Positions 1 through 8,825 of a stretch of 14,064 bases of DNA are shown here, piece after piece (the first letter of the stretch is position 1; every line of letters begins with the position of its first letter). The position numbers and the translations under genes are program-made. The DNA is from an uncultured Bacteroidia bacterium (GTDB lineage Bacteria > Bacteroidota > Bacteroidia > Bacteroidales > UBA932), in assembly GCA_902796455.1 (NCBI GenBank), contig CADBPH010000031.1, forward strand, positions 1 through 14,064. Reading direction: 5' to 3'. The notes beneath the pieces are model-generated. The model saw nothing but the letters and a program-made list of their open reading frames with translations. It did not search any database and was not told where the DNA came from.

Positions 1-1011
1 CTGGGAGAGCGGCGCGTCGTACAGCATCACGGCGCAGATCGCACTCTGCGTCGGTTTGATATCGAAACCGGCAGCGATCATCTTGTCGCGGAAATACGCC
101 ACGTTTTCCTGCTGGCGGTCATGCAACTCGTTGCTTTCGGAAAGCATTTTGAACATTTCGATGCCGGCCGCGACAATCATCGGGGGCAGCGAGTTCGAGA
201 ACAAATACGGCCGGGAACGCTGGCGGAGCATGTCGATAATCTCTTTGCGTCCCGTCGTGAAACCACCGACTGTGCCACCGAATGCCTTGCCGAGCGTACC
301 GGTGAAAATATCGATGCGTCCGTAGCAGTCAAACTGCTCGGCGACACCGCGGCCCGTCTTGCCGACTACGCCCGCAGAATGGCTCTCGTCCACCATGACG
401 AGGGCATCGTATTTTTCCGCCAGGTCGCAAATCTTGTCCATCGGCGCCACATTGCCGTCCATGGAGAAGACACCGTCCGTACAGATAATCCGGAACCGCT
501 GGGCCTGCGCCTCTTTCAGGCAACGCTCCAAATCCTCCATGTCCGCATTCGCATACCGATAGCGCACCGCCTTGCACAGACGCACACCGTCGATAATGGA
601 CGCATGGTTGAGCGAGTCGGAAATGATCGCATCCTCTGCCGTCAGCAACGGTTCGAACACACCGCCGTTGGCATCGAAACAAGATGCATACAGGATCGTA
701 TCTTCGGTCTTGAAGAAATCAGAGACCGCCTTTTCCAGCTCCTTGTGCAAATCCTGGGTGCCACAGATGAAACGAACGGAAGACATGCCGAAGCCCCGCT
801 CGTGCATCGCTTTTTCGGCAGCTGCCACCAACCGCGGCGAATCCGCAAGGCCCAGGTAATTGTTGGCACAGAAGTTCAAGGCTTTCGACCCGTCCTCCAG
901 CGTGATTTCGGCGGACTGGGCGGAAGCAATGTTGCGTTCTTTTTTATAAAGGCCGGCTGCTTCGATGGCGGCCAGCTCGTCCTGCAGGTGTTTTTGAAAT
1001 TTTCCGTACAT
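1..1011 (-). CDS. kbl: Glycine C-acetyltransferase (2-amino-3-ketobutyrate CoA ligase), 3' end cut off by window edge
   Basis: This PLP-dependent alpha-oxoamine synthase cleaves 2-amino-3-oxobutyrate with CoA to glycine and acetyl-CoA, the second step of threonine degradation in the cytoplasm. The window holds 337 codons from ATG at 1011; the family is usually near 395-400 residues, so about 60 C-terminal residues lie beyond position 1. The N-terminus (MYGKFQKHLQ) and NNYLGLA near residue 50 are typical of Kbl. DESHSAG (about 208-214) contains the cofactor-contacting Asp and His. FTGTLGKAFGG (about 236-246) carries the Schiff-base lysine, K242, two residues from the equivalent E. coli K244. 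There is no Shine-Dalgarno sequence; a TAATTTTG box lies 33 nt upstream. It is divergent from tdh, which makes its substrate. Related synthases (BioF, serine palmitoyltransferase) share the fold, but the motifs and the neighbour favour Kbl. Confidence 0.95.
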   Translation of the reverse strand, partial: MYGKFQKHLQDELAAIEAAGLYKKERNIASAQSAEITLEDGSKALNFCANNYLGLADSPRLVAAAEKAMHERGFGMSSVRFICGTQDLHKELEKAVSDFFKTEDTILYASCFDANGGVFEPLLTAEDAIISDSLNHASIIDGVRLCKAVRYRYANADMEDLERCLKEAQAQRFRIICTDGVFSMDGNVAPMDKICDLAEKYDALVMVDESHSAGVVGKTGRGVAEQFDCYGRIDIFTGTLGKAFGGTVGGFTTGRKEIIDMLRQRSRPYLFSNSLPPMIVAAGIEMFKMLSESNELHDRQQENVAYFRDKMIAAGFDIKPTQSAICAVMLYDAPLSQ

Positions 1012-1044
1012 ATTGATGTGGTTTTAGACTGTTCGCACTATCCA

Positions 1045-1075
1045 CAAAATTAGGAAAAAACATAAACTTTTTCAA
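1045..1075 (-). promoter_or_regulatory. Bacteroidetes-type promoter of kbl
   Basis: On the minus strand the -7 box TAATTTTG (1052-1045) matches TAnnTTTG exactly. A TTG at 1075-1073 serves as the -33 element with a 20-nt spacer, the expected spacing for the Bacteroidetes primary sigma factor. The box ends 33 nt before the kbl ATG. The assignment rests on consensus match and position. Confidence 0.7.
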
Positions 1076-1085
1076 CAAGAATCTG

Positions 1086-1093
1086 TATCTTTG
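1086..1093 (+). promoter_or_regulatory. -7 element of the tdh promoter
   Basis: TATCTTTG matches TAnnTTTG and ends 44 nt before the tdh start, placing the transcription start near 1098-1101. No good -33 TTTG is found at the usual distance; only a T-rich run around 1068-1072 is present. Its upstream region overlaps the -33 side of the divergent kbl promoter, so the two probably compete for, or share, the same DNA. Confidence 0.6.
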
Positions 1094-1104
1094 TGACACC
1101 TGAA

Positions 1105-1122
1105 ACCCGTCTACGGACGGGT
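1105..1122 (+). promoter_or_regulatory. UACG-tetraloop hairpin in the tdh leader
   Basis: ACCCGTC (1105-1111) and GACGGGT (1116-1122) form a perfect 7-bp stem around TACG. In RNA the closing pair and loop read C(UACG)G, a member of the extra-stable UNCG tetraloop class. It starts only a few nucleotides after the predicted transcription start and ends 15 nt before the tdh ATG. No U-tract follows, so it is not an intrinsic terminator; a role in mRNA stability or initiation is inferred. Confidence 0.6.
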
Positions 1123-1137
1123 GTTATTCCATGCCAC

Positions 1138-2097
1138 ATGAAAAATGTACTTGTTATTGGATCCACCGGACAAATCGGATCTGAATTGACCATGAAATTG
1201 CGGGGACTTCTTCCTGAGGGTCAAATTGTTGCCGGATACATCAAAGGGGCGGAGCCCAAGGGATTTTTGCTGGAAAGCGGTCCCGCCGAAGAAGCAAATG
1301 TCCTGAATGGCGGACAACTCGCGGCCATCGTCAAGAAATACAACATCGATACGATTTACAATCTTGCCGCCCTGCTTTCCGCAGTCGCCGAAAGGAAACC
1401 GCTGATGGCATGGGATGTCCAAATGAACGGGTTGCTGAATATCCTGGAAATCGCCCGGGAGCAGCATGTCGCTGTCTTCACACCCAGTTCCATCGGGTCT
1501 TTCGGTCCGGAAACGCCGCACGACGGGACCCCGCAGGACACCATCCAGCGCCCCCGTTCCATGTACGGTGTCACCAAGGTCGCCACGGAATTGCTGAGTG
1601 ACTATTATTTCCACAAATATGGGGTAGATACCCGTTCGGTCCGGTTCCCCGGGCTGATTTCCCATGTGACCCTGCCGGGTGGCGGAACGACGGATTACGC
1701 CGTAGAGATTTACTACGCTGCCGTGAAAGGAGAAGAGTTTGTCTGCCCGATCGCAGCCGGTACCTACATGGACATGATGTATATGCCGGATGCCCTGAAA
1801 GCGGCCGTGGACATCATGCAGGCCGATCCGGCCCGGCTGGTCCACCGCAACTCCTTCAATATCGCCTCCATGAGTTTCGACCCGGAGATCATTTACCGGA
1901 AAATCCAGGAACATATCCCCGGATTCAAGATGCGTTATGAAGTCGACCCCGTACGCCAGGCCATCGCTGATTCCTGGCCGAACCGGATGGATGACAGTTG
2001 TGCAAGGGAAGAGTGGGGCTGGACACCGTCCTACGACCTTGAAAGCATGACGGTTGACATGATTGAAGCGCTCCGGAAAAAACTGGCAGTCAAATAA
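1138..2097 (+). CDS. tdh: L-threonine 3-dehydrogenase, short-chain (epimerase-like) type
   Basis: This NAD-dependent enzyme oxidises L-threonine to 2-amino-3-oxobutyrate, the unstable substrate of Kbl. The 319-residue protein is an extended SDR: Rossmann motif GSTGQIG (8-14), LAALLSAV (77-84), catalytic serine region PSSIGSFGP (116-124), and YGVTK with Y143 and K147. GGGTTDYAV (181-189), MMYMPDA (213-219) and SMSF (244-247) are characteristic of the bacterial and animal SDR-type threonine dehydrogenases rather than sugar epimerases. Length matches that group. ATG 1138 was chosen because it directly precedes the first beta strand; an in-frame TTG at 1093 would overlap the promoter box, and ATG 1131 is in another frame. 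It ends 5 bp from the convergent ostA-like gene. The enzyme is unrelated to the zinc-dependent MDR-type Tdh of E. coli. Confidence 0.93.
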   Translation: MKNVLVIGSTGQIGSELTMKLRGLLPEGQIVAGYIKGAEPKGFLLESGPAEEANVLNGGQLAAIVKKYNIDTIYNLAALLSAVAERKPLMAWDVQMNGLLNILEIAREQHVAVFTPSSIGSFGPETPHDGTPQDTIQRPRSMYGVTKVATELLSDYYFHKYGVDTRSVRFPGLISHVTLPGGGTTDYAVEIYYAAVKGEEFVCPIAAGTYMDMMYMPDALKAAVDIMQADPARLVHRNSFNIASMSFDPEIIYRKIQEHIPGFKMRYEVDPVRQAIADSWPNRMDDSCAREEWGWTPSYDLESMTVDMIEALRKKLAVK

Positions 2098-2112
2098 CGG
2101 GATTATTTCCCG
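2098..2112. terminator. Short hairpin across the tdh/ostA convergent junction, possible weak terminator
   Basis: CGGGA (2098-2102) and TCCCG (2108-2112) make a perfect 5-bp stem with the loop TTATT, which includes the ostA stop codon. On the minus strand it is followed by TTATTTG, a poor U-tract, so it could be a weak terminator for the guaB-ostA unit. The short stem keeps confidence low. Confidence 0.3.
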
Positions 2113-4988
2113 CCTGTTTCCGGAAGAGGGGCCTGCTGCTCCTCTTCTTTTTTCATGTGGCGCTCGAGATCTTCCTGGATCTTGGCTGTCTTCCGCTCAG
2201 CCCGCTCCACCGCTTTCGCATCCTTGCGCTCGGCCGCCTTCCGGGCCTTTTCCAACAGGACATCTTTCCGTTTCAGATAACGCGCCACATATTTATCAAT
2301 CCGGGCCTGTTCTTTCTCTGCCTGCCGGTAAGCATCCAGCAACGCTTTCCGCTTCTTCTCGCGGAGTTTGGCGGCTTTCTTGTCCGCCTTGATCTTCGCC
2401 TTGGCGGCATCCAAGCTGTCCAGACGCGCCCATTTCGCTTCCCGCTGCTCCGTTTTCAGGTTGCGCTTTTCTTCCCGCAACGCTTTTTCCGCAGCCCGCT
2501 GTGCCTGCTTCAACGCTTTGACATCCAGCACTGTATCAACAGCAGCCGGCTTCCCGGACGATACCGAGAGGCTGTCTGCGGATCCTTTCTGTACGGAAAC
2601 CGAATCGGGAACGGGACCCGCCAAGCTGTCCTTCACCGCCGCCGCCAGACTGTCCGGAATCTCCCGGAAAGAAGTATCCCTGACGGGGATATCCACCTGG
2701 GTTGTATCCCCGGGCAATACTCCTGCAACGGCCAGGGAATCCGCCCGGCGCTGCGCCGCCTCCCGCTCTTCAGGCAGTTCCACAGGCGGCATTTTCTTCT
2801 TCCGATCGGATATGGCCTTATAAACGCCATCCATGTAACCCGGGAAATACATGTCCGTAAACTTGAACCCCGGACGGCTGCGCTGGCTGTATTCGGCCCG
2901 TTCGGAAGGGACGATTCCGCGTCGGCTCACATCAAGCCGGCTCATCGGACGGCGTTCCGGAGACCACTTGAATCCTTTGAGCAGCCGGTCGTCTTTACGC
3001 ATCTGTGCAAGCGGATAGGCATCGTTCTTCGCCTCCTCGAAATAGTAGATCCGGTCGATGTCGCCGTCCTTGAAGACCGCATACAACATCTTCGCCTCGC
3101 TCTTGTTGACGGTCGCAAAGGTACTGTCTTCCTTGAGATAGAACACGGCACTCGCCGTCCCCAACGCATCGAAGCGGGTCAGGACGCCCGTCGAATCGAA
3201 ATAAGCCAGCATTTCCGCACCCCGGATCTGGTCGAAACAGTTCTCCTCCTCCTGGATGACAATGAAGGCATTCGAAATCAGATCCGCCTTCTCCATCCGC
3301 CCGTTCTTGAACACGCCGAACAGGCTGTCCGCGCTGTACTGGCGGTTGGCATCGTTCCACACCATCGGATCGCCATACAAACGGATCAACGAATCCAAGT
3401 CGTTGTATGCCAAGGAATCCGACACCATCTGGATATCCTTGCGGAAGAGCTTGACATTCCGCATGGCCGTCAGGAACCCGAGCTTGGTACTATCCTTCGG
3501 CTCCTCCGCAGAAGCGGCTCCTTCCGCAGCTTCCGCATCCAGCCCCTGAACGGTCAGGGTGTCTGCGGACACGGCCGCAGCAGCCGTATCCAGAGGAGTT
3601 ACGGCAGCAACTGTATCCAGAGGAACTGGAGCAGCGGCTGTATCCAGAGGAACCGCAGTGGCAGTTGTATCAAGAAGGGCCGGAGCGGCGGCCGAGTCCG
3701 GAAGGGCCGTTTTTGCCACCGTATCCAAAGGGGCCTTCGCTGCCGCCGTATCAGCAGGCGGCACATACGGCGGTCCTCCAGTCAAGTCCTCCAGCGTCGG
3801 CTCCGGATCCTCTTCCTCATTCTTGGCCTGATTCATCGCGGGGAACGTCTTCCCGCCAGGCCGTTCGCGGTTCGGGTACAGCGCCGCTGCCGCTTCTTCC
3901 GCCGCTTTCGCCGCTTCTTCGGCGGCTTTCTTGCGGTATGCACCTACGGCATCCTGCGACAAGTTACCCAGCCGCGTCTTCGAAGCGGAAGCCTCGGACT
4001 CGGGGATCTCAAACCGCATCTTCGTCTGGTAGATGAACCGGTCGGCAGAGACAACGGCCGTGTCCGGCCGGTGGTTCTCATCTTCCATAAAGAAATAGAC
4101 CGCAGGCTTCTTGAGCATCTCAATCCGGGACAGTGAATCCACATAGGTTATCCGCCCGGCCAACCCCGTCACGCCACGGGTCGTATCCACCAGCTGGACC
4201 TTGCCCCGCATGTCCAGATTCTTGGTCTCCCGGTAAAAGTACATGGAATCCGCCCAGGCTTCCTTGTCCGGATTCATCGCATGGACCTTCTTGTGGAACA
4301 AGAACAATTCTTTCTGCCGGTTGTACCAGCCCTGATTGGAAGACAGGAAGTTATCATCTTTCCATGCGCCCGTATGATAGCCGAACGTCGCCATGGATTT
4401 TTCCGAATTGTAGGTCAGCTTGGACGTCCGGACGAAGATGGAGTCCGTGTACATGTTCACCTCTTCGGTAAAGGTGAACAGTTTGATCTTGGAGTCGTAC
4501 GTTCCTGTTTTGCTTTCGATGATCTGGCCATCCTTATCTTTCATCGACCCGCCGTTGCGGAACACGGCGACAGAGTCTTTCGTATTGTAATCCAGGTAAC
4601 GCGTCCGGAGCGTATTGTGCTCCTTGTCCTCCAGCTGGACGATCGAGCCGCGGAACTGCGCCAGGTCCTCATTGATCAGGTAGGTCAGTTTGTCACTCGT
4701 CAACACCGTCCTGTCCTGCAGGATCTTGACATTCCCCATCGCCTCGATCCGGTCGAAATCCACGTTCCAAAGCGCCGTATCGCAGATCAGATAGGTATTA
4801 TTGTGGAGGAAACGGGCCGGACCGATGACTTTCCGGTAGCGGATCCCATACTGCTCGACCAGCGACATGGACTGGGCGCTGAGCAGCTGCACAATCGAAT
4901 CTGTCTTCTCAGAACGAGGCTGGGAAGACAGGCTCAGCGGCATCAGCACGGCCGCCAGAACGATCAGCAGGTTCCGCAAACGGGACAT
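2103..4988 (-). CDS. OstA/LptA-like outer-membrane biogenesis protein, unusually long
   Basis: This is a 961-residue secreted protein with a signal peptide (about 1-24, basic start then LLIVLAAVLMPLSL). Residues about 45-330 contain repeated beta-strand units of the OstA/LptA type, for example SDKLTYLINEDLAQFRGSIV and SKTGTYDSKIKLFTF. The family bridges inner and outer membranes for LPS transport, and Bacteroidetes carry OstA-like proteins beside SurA. A second such region lies at about 500-720. Between them (about 406-477) is an eight-unit nine-residue Ala/Pro/Asp-Thr repeat. The last 140 residues, from about 823, are Lys/Glu/Ala-rich and probably a long helix or coiled coil. Start: ATG 4988, preferred over TTG 4994. 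It ends the guaB unit, 12 nt after the surA stop. The OstA-like assignment is good; the exact role (LptA-like bridge or another envelope scaffold) is inference. Confidence 0.8.
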   Translation of the reverse strand: MSRLRNLLIVLAAVLMPLSLSSQPRSEKTDSIVQLLSAQSMSLVEQYGIRYRKVIGPARFLHNNTYLICDTALWNVDFDRIEAMGNVKILQDRTVLTSDKLTYLINEDLAQFRGSIVQLEDKEHNTLRTRYLDYNTKDSVAVFRNGGSMKDKDGQIIESKTGTYDSKIKLFTFTEEVNMYTDSIFVRTSKLTYNSEKSMATFGYHTGAWKDDNFLSSNQGWYNRQKELFLFHKKVHAMNPDKEAWADSMYFYRETKNLDMRGKVQLVDTTRGVTGLAGRITYVDSLSRIEMLKKPAVYFFMEDENHRPDTAVVSADRFIYQTKMRFEIPESEASASKTRLGNLSQDAVGAYRKKAAEEAAKAAEEAAAALYPNRERPGGKTFPAMNQAKNEEEDPEPTLEDLTGGPPYVPPADTAAAKAPLDTVAKTALPDSAAAPALLDTTATAVPLDTAAAPVPLDTVAAVTPLDTAAAAVSADTLTVQGLDAEAAEGAASAEEPKDSTKLGFLTAMRNVKLFRKDIQMVSDSLAYNDLDSLIRLYGDPMVWNDANRQYSADSLFGVFKNGRMEKADLISNAFIVIQEEENCFDQIRGAEMLAYFDSTGVLTRFDALGTASAVFYLKEDSTFATVNKSEAKMLYAVFKDGDIDRIYYFEEAKNDAYPLAQMRKDDRLLKGFKWSPERRPMSRLDVSRRGIVPSERAEYSQRSRPGFKFTDMYFPGYMDGVYKAISDRKKKMPPVELPEEREAAQRRADSLAVAGVLPGDTTQVDIPVRDTSFREIPDSLAAAVKDSLAGPVPDSVSVQKGSADSLSVSSGKPAAVDTVLDVKALKQAQRAAEKALREEKRNLKTEQREAKWARLDSLDAAKAKIKADKKAAKLREKKRKALLDAYRQAEKEQARIDKYVARYLKRKDVLLEKARKAAERKDAKAVERAERKTAKIQEDLERHMKKEEEQQAPLPETGGK
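2123..2153 (+). terminator. Intrinsic terminator of tdh, inside the ostA-like coding sequence
   Basis: GAAGAGG (2123-2129) pairs perfectly with CCTCTTC (2141-2147) around an 11-nt loop, and a run of six T residues (2148-2153) follows at once. The stem can be extended by a G-U pair at each end. It lies 26 nt past the tdh stop and within the last 17 codons of the opposing gene. The T-run corresponds to a Lys-Lys pair in the OstA-like tail. Confidence 0.65.
3559..3774 (-). repeat. Eight tandem 27-bp units within the ostA-like gene
   Basis: Eight consecutive degenerate 27-bp units begin at 3559, 3586, 3613, 3640, 3667, 3694, 3721 and 3748. The three at 3586-3666 are most alike and each starts GTATCCAGAGGA on the plus strand. 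Being a multiple of three, the period keeps the frame and encodes nine-residue units such as VPLDTAAAP and TPLDTAAAA. The result is a flexible, Ala/Pro-rich linker with a regularly spaced Asp-Thr pair. Copy number may vary between strains. Confidence 0.85.
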
Positions 4989-5000
4989 TCGCAAGACAGG

Positions 5001-6380
5001 CTATTTATTCTTGGCCATCAATTCATTCCAGCCGGAACGGGTAAACTCGCAGCCCTTGAAAATCGGGTCGACAATAATGTAGGTCGTCTTGATTTTCTCC
5101 TCGATGAACTTGTCGATGGCCTCCATGGCCTTTTCATTGCGCACCTGGTCGAGAATCTCGCTGTAGTCATTCTCCAGGGATGCCGTATGGGCGGGAATGA
5201 TGCGGTCCACCTTGATGATCTTATAGACCGTGTGGCCCCGGCCTTCATTGTCCAGCGACTCGAAAGGCGCTGAAATTTCGCCTTCCTTCAAATCCTTGAT
5301 CGCCGCATAATCCTGCGGTTTCAGCTGGTCGATTTCGAAATAGGAAGAACCCGTATTGGGATCGGCCATCTGGCCGCCATTGGTGCGGGTTGTCGGGTCC
5401 TGGGAATAGAACTGCGCAGCCATCTTGAACGTCACGGACTGGGTTGCCAGTTCCGTACGGAGGCTGTCAAGGGTATGGAAGGCCTTATCGCGGTCTTCCG
5501 ACGTGTAGGCCGGCTTAAGCAGGATATGGCGGGCATTGAACATGTCGCCTTCTTTTTTGATCACCTCGATGATATGGAATCCGTCCGGCGTCTCGACAAT
5601 CTGGGAGATGACCCCCGGCTTGAGCGACATGGCCGCATCCGAGAATGCCGGCCAGAACATGGAACGGGGCGCCATGCCCAGCTCGCCGCCCTTTACGGCA
5701 GAACCCGGATCCTCCGAATAGATGCGGGCCAGGGTCGTGAATTTCTCCCCGCCGATAATGCGTTCGCGGATGGACAACAACTTGTCCTTCACGGCCAAAG
5801 CAGCGGCTTCCCGATCCGGATAGATGCAAATCTGACTGAGCTGATACTTGATCGGAATGATGGGAAGATCCGCAGAATCCTTGCTGTTGACATACTGCTT
5901 CAGGTCATAGGGAGTCAACTCCGGAATCCCGCTGGCAATCGTCTGCTGCATCTGCTGGGTCAGACTCTGGTCTTCGAAGGCCTCTTTCCATTCCTGGCGG
6001 AGTTTGTACATCGGTTTGCCGAAATACTTTTCCACTTCCTCATCCCCGCCCAGGGCCCGGCGCATGCTGTTGATCCGGTCGTTCAGGGAGGCATTCACCA
6101 TATCATTGTTGACAGTCAGGGAGTCCACGCGGGCCTGCATCAGGAACAGCTTGCTGTCCAGCATGTTCTCCAGAACGGTACAGCGCATGTTCCGGTCGGA
6201 CATCATGCCGTTCATCTTCATATACTGTAATTCTCCCTCGATCTGGGAAATGGAGATCATTTCGTTACCGACGACCGCCACGGTCTTGTCGATGACGCCG
6301 GCCGGATAGTCCTGCGCGAGGGCTCCGATGGTCCACAAGAACATCACTCCACCGACCATTCCCTGAATGAATCTTCTCAT
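5001..6380 (-). CDS. surA: Periplasmic peptidyl-prolyl isomerase/chaperone, SurA type with two parvulin domains
   Basis: SurA-type foldases help outer-membrane proteins fold in the periplasm. The 459-residue protein has a signal peptide cleaved probably after A22 (GALA-QDYPAG) and a SurA N-domain from about 27 (KTVAVVGNEMIS) to 165. Two rotamase domains follow: about 177-276 (KGGELGM, GFHIIEV) and about 282-393 (ARHILLKP, NGGQMAD, GHTVYKI). A C-terminal helical part (NDYSEILDQVRNEKAMEAIDKFIEE) completes the chaperone module. Start at ATG 6380, 12 nt after the upstream stop; the gap to the ostA-like ATG is also 12 nt. The position between another foldase and an OstA-like gene fits outer-membrane assembly. 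Substrates in this phylum are not known from sequence. Confidence 0.9.
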   Translation of the reverse strand: MRRFIQGMVGGVMFLWTIGALAQDYPAGVIDKTVAVVGNEMISISQIEGELQYMKMNGMMSDRNMRCTVLENMLDSKLFLMQARVDSLTVNNDMVNASLNDRINSMRRALGGDEEVEKYFGKPMYKLRQEWKEAFEDQSLTQQMQQTIASGIPELTPYDLKQYVNSKDSADLPIIPIKYQLSQICIYPDREAAALAVKDKLLSIRERIIGGEKFTTLARIYSEDPGSAVKGGELGMAPRSMFWPAFSDAAMSLKPGVISQIVETPDGFHIIEVIKKEGDMFNARHILLKPAYTSEDRDKAFHTLDSLRTELATQSVTFKMAAQFYSQDPTTRTNGGQMADPNTGSSYFEIDQLKPQDYAAIKDLKEGEISAPFESLDNEGRGHTVYKIIKVDRIIPAHTASLENDYSEILDQVRNEKAMEAIDKFIEEKIKTTYIIVDPIFKGCEFTRSGWNELMAKNK

Positions 6381-6392
6381 AATGAATCTCTA

Positions 6393-7247
6393 TCAATAAA
6401 TCTCAAAATTTTCTTGGACGCGTGCTTTCTCTAGCAACTCTTGTTCCAAAGCCTGCAACAGGGCCTGTTTCCGGGCACTCAACAGGATATCCCGGATCAT
6501 TTCCTGATAGTAAGACACCGGTCCCGCCTCTCCGGAACGCATCATGTCGTACACATAAACGATGTCCACATTCCCATGCCCGTCTTCCATCTCCATGAAC
6601 CCCGGTTTCAAGTTCTGGAAAATCCGTCCGTAATCCATGCTGAGTTCCCGGGCAAGGGTCGTCACATCAATCCAGCGGCCGCCGAAATCGGTGTAACGCA
6701 ATGCCGAAGAAAAGGCCAGGCTGTCGGCCTCGATCAAATCCGACGTCTTATCGGAAGACATCTTGGACCGGATTACGGCCAGGTTCGGCGAATCGTGCGC
6801 AATCCGCAGCAGGCGGACCTTGACAATCGGCATATCCAGGACGAAATGGTCCGGATGCGCCTCGAAATAAGCTTGTATCTGGGCATGTGTCACCAGGGTA
6901 TCCAACCGCTGGTTCACATATTTCTGCTCATAGCGGTACTTCAGCAGCGCACGGCGGTATTCCTCTATCTCGCGGGAAACATCCTTTTCGCTTTTGGACA
7001 GTTCCTGGGAAGCCAACTCCATGAACATCAGGTCCGATGCCCATTTCTCAATATACTGGACCGCCACCGCGGCGCTGTCCTCGGCGGATATTCCGTCCGG
7101 GATATACGCCGCCACTTCGGCAGAATACAATTTGTGTTTCCCGACACGGGCCACCAGGTCGCCGTCATGGACCCACGAGGACACCATCCTGCACGAGGAG
7201 CATGCGAGCAGGATCAGCAGGGAGCCTATGACACGACGCAGCGGCAA
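6393..7247 (-). CDS. Parvulin/SurA-like lipoprotein with degenerate PPIase domain, TTG start
   Basis: The 284-residue protein starts with two Arg residues, a hydrophobic stretch and a lipobox LLAC, giving lipidated C16. The segment from ARVGKHKLYSAEV to about 115 resembles the helical SurA N-domain. From about 140 (VKVRLLRIA) to 250 a rotamase-like fold is suggested by DFGGRW and IVYVYD, but the usual conserved GG-G loop and several active-site positions are not recognisable, so chaperone activity is more likely than catalysis. The start is TTG 7247: no ATG exists upstream before an in-frame stop, and the first downstream ATG (residue 21) would remove the signal and lipobox. It begins 1 nt after the guaB stop. 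Together with surA it forms a foldase pair. Family placement is moderately sure; function is inferred. Confidence 0.75.
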   Translation of the reverse strand: MPLRRVIGSLLILLACSSCRMVSSWVHDGDLVARVGKHKLYSAEVAAYIPDGISAEDSAAVAVQYIEKWASDLMFMELASQELSKSEKDVSREIEEYRRALLKYRYEQKYVNQRLDTLVTHAQIQAYFEAHPDHFVLDMPIVKVRLLRIAHDSPNLAVIRSKMSSDKTSDLIEADSLAFSSALRYTDFGGRWIDVTTLARELSMDYGRIFQNLKPGFMEMEDGHGNVDIVYVYDMMRSGEAGPVSYYQEMIRDILLSARKQALLQALEQELLEKARVQENFEIY

Positions 7248-7248
7248 A

Positions 7249-8817
<1,569 letters not shown>

Positions 8818-8825
8818 ATGCAGGG

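Noticed and set aside
3559..3774. A CRISPR-like array of regularly spaced repeats
   Set aside because: The 27-bp units are directly adjacent with no spacers, are degenerate, keep the ostA-like reading frame and have no cas genes nearby, so they are coding tandem repeats.
2157..4136. A 659-codon open frame on the plus strand, antisense to the ostA-like gene
   Set aside because: It lies wholly opposite a gene with clear signal peptide and OstA-like strands, shows no recognisable domain, is rich in Arg/His/Leu runs typical of a shadow frame, and has no promoter.
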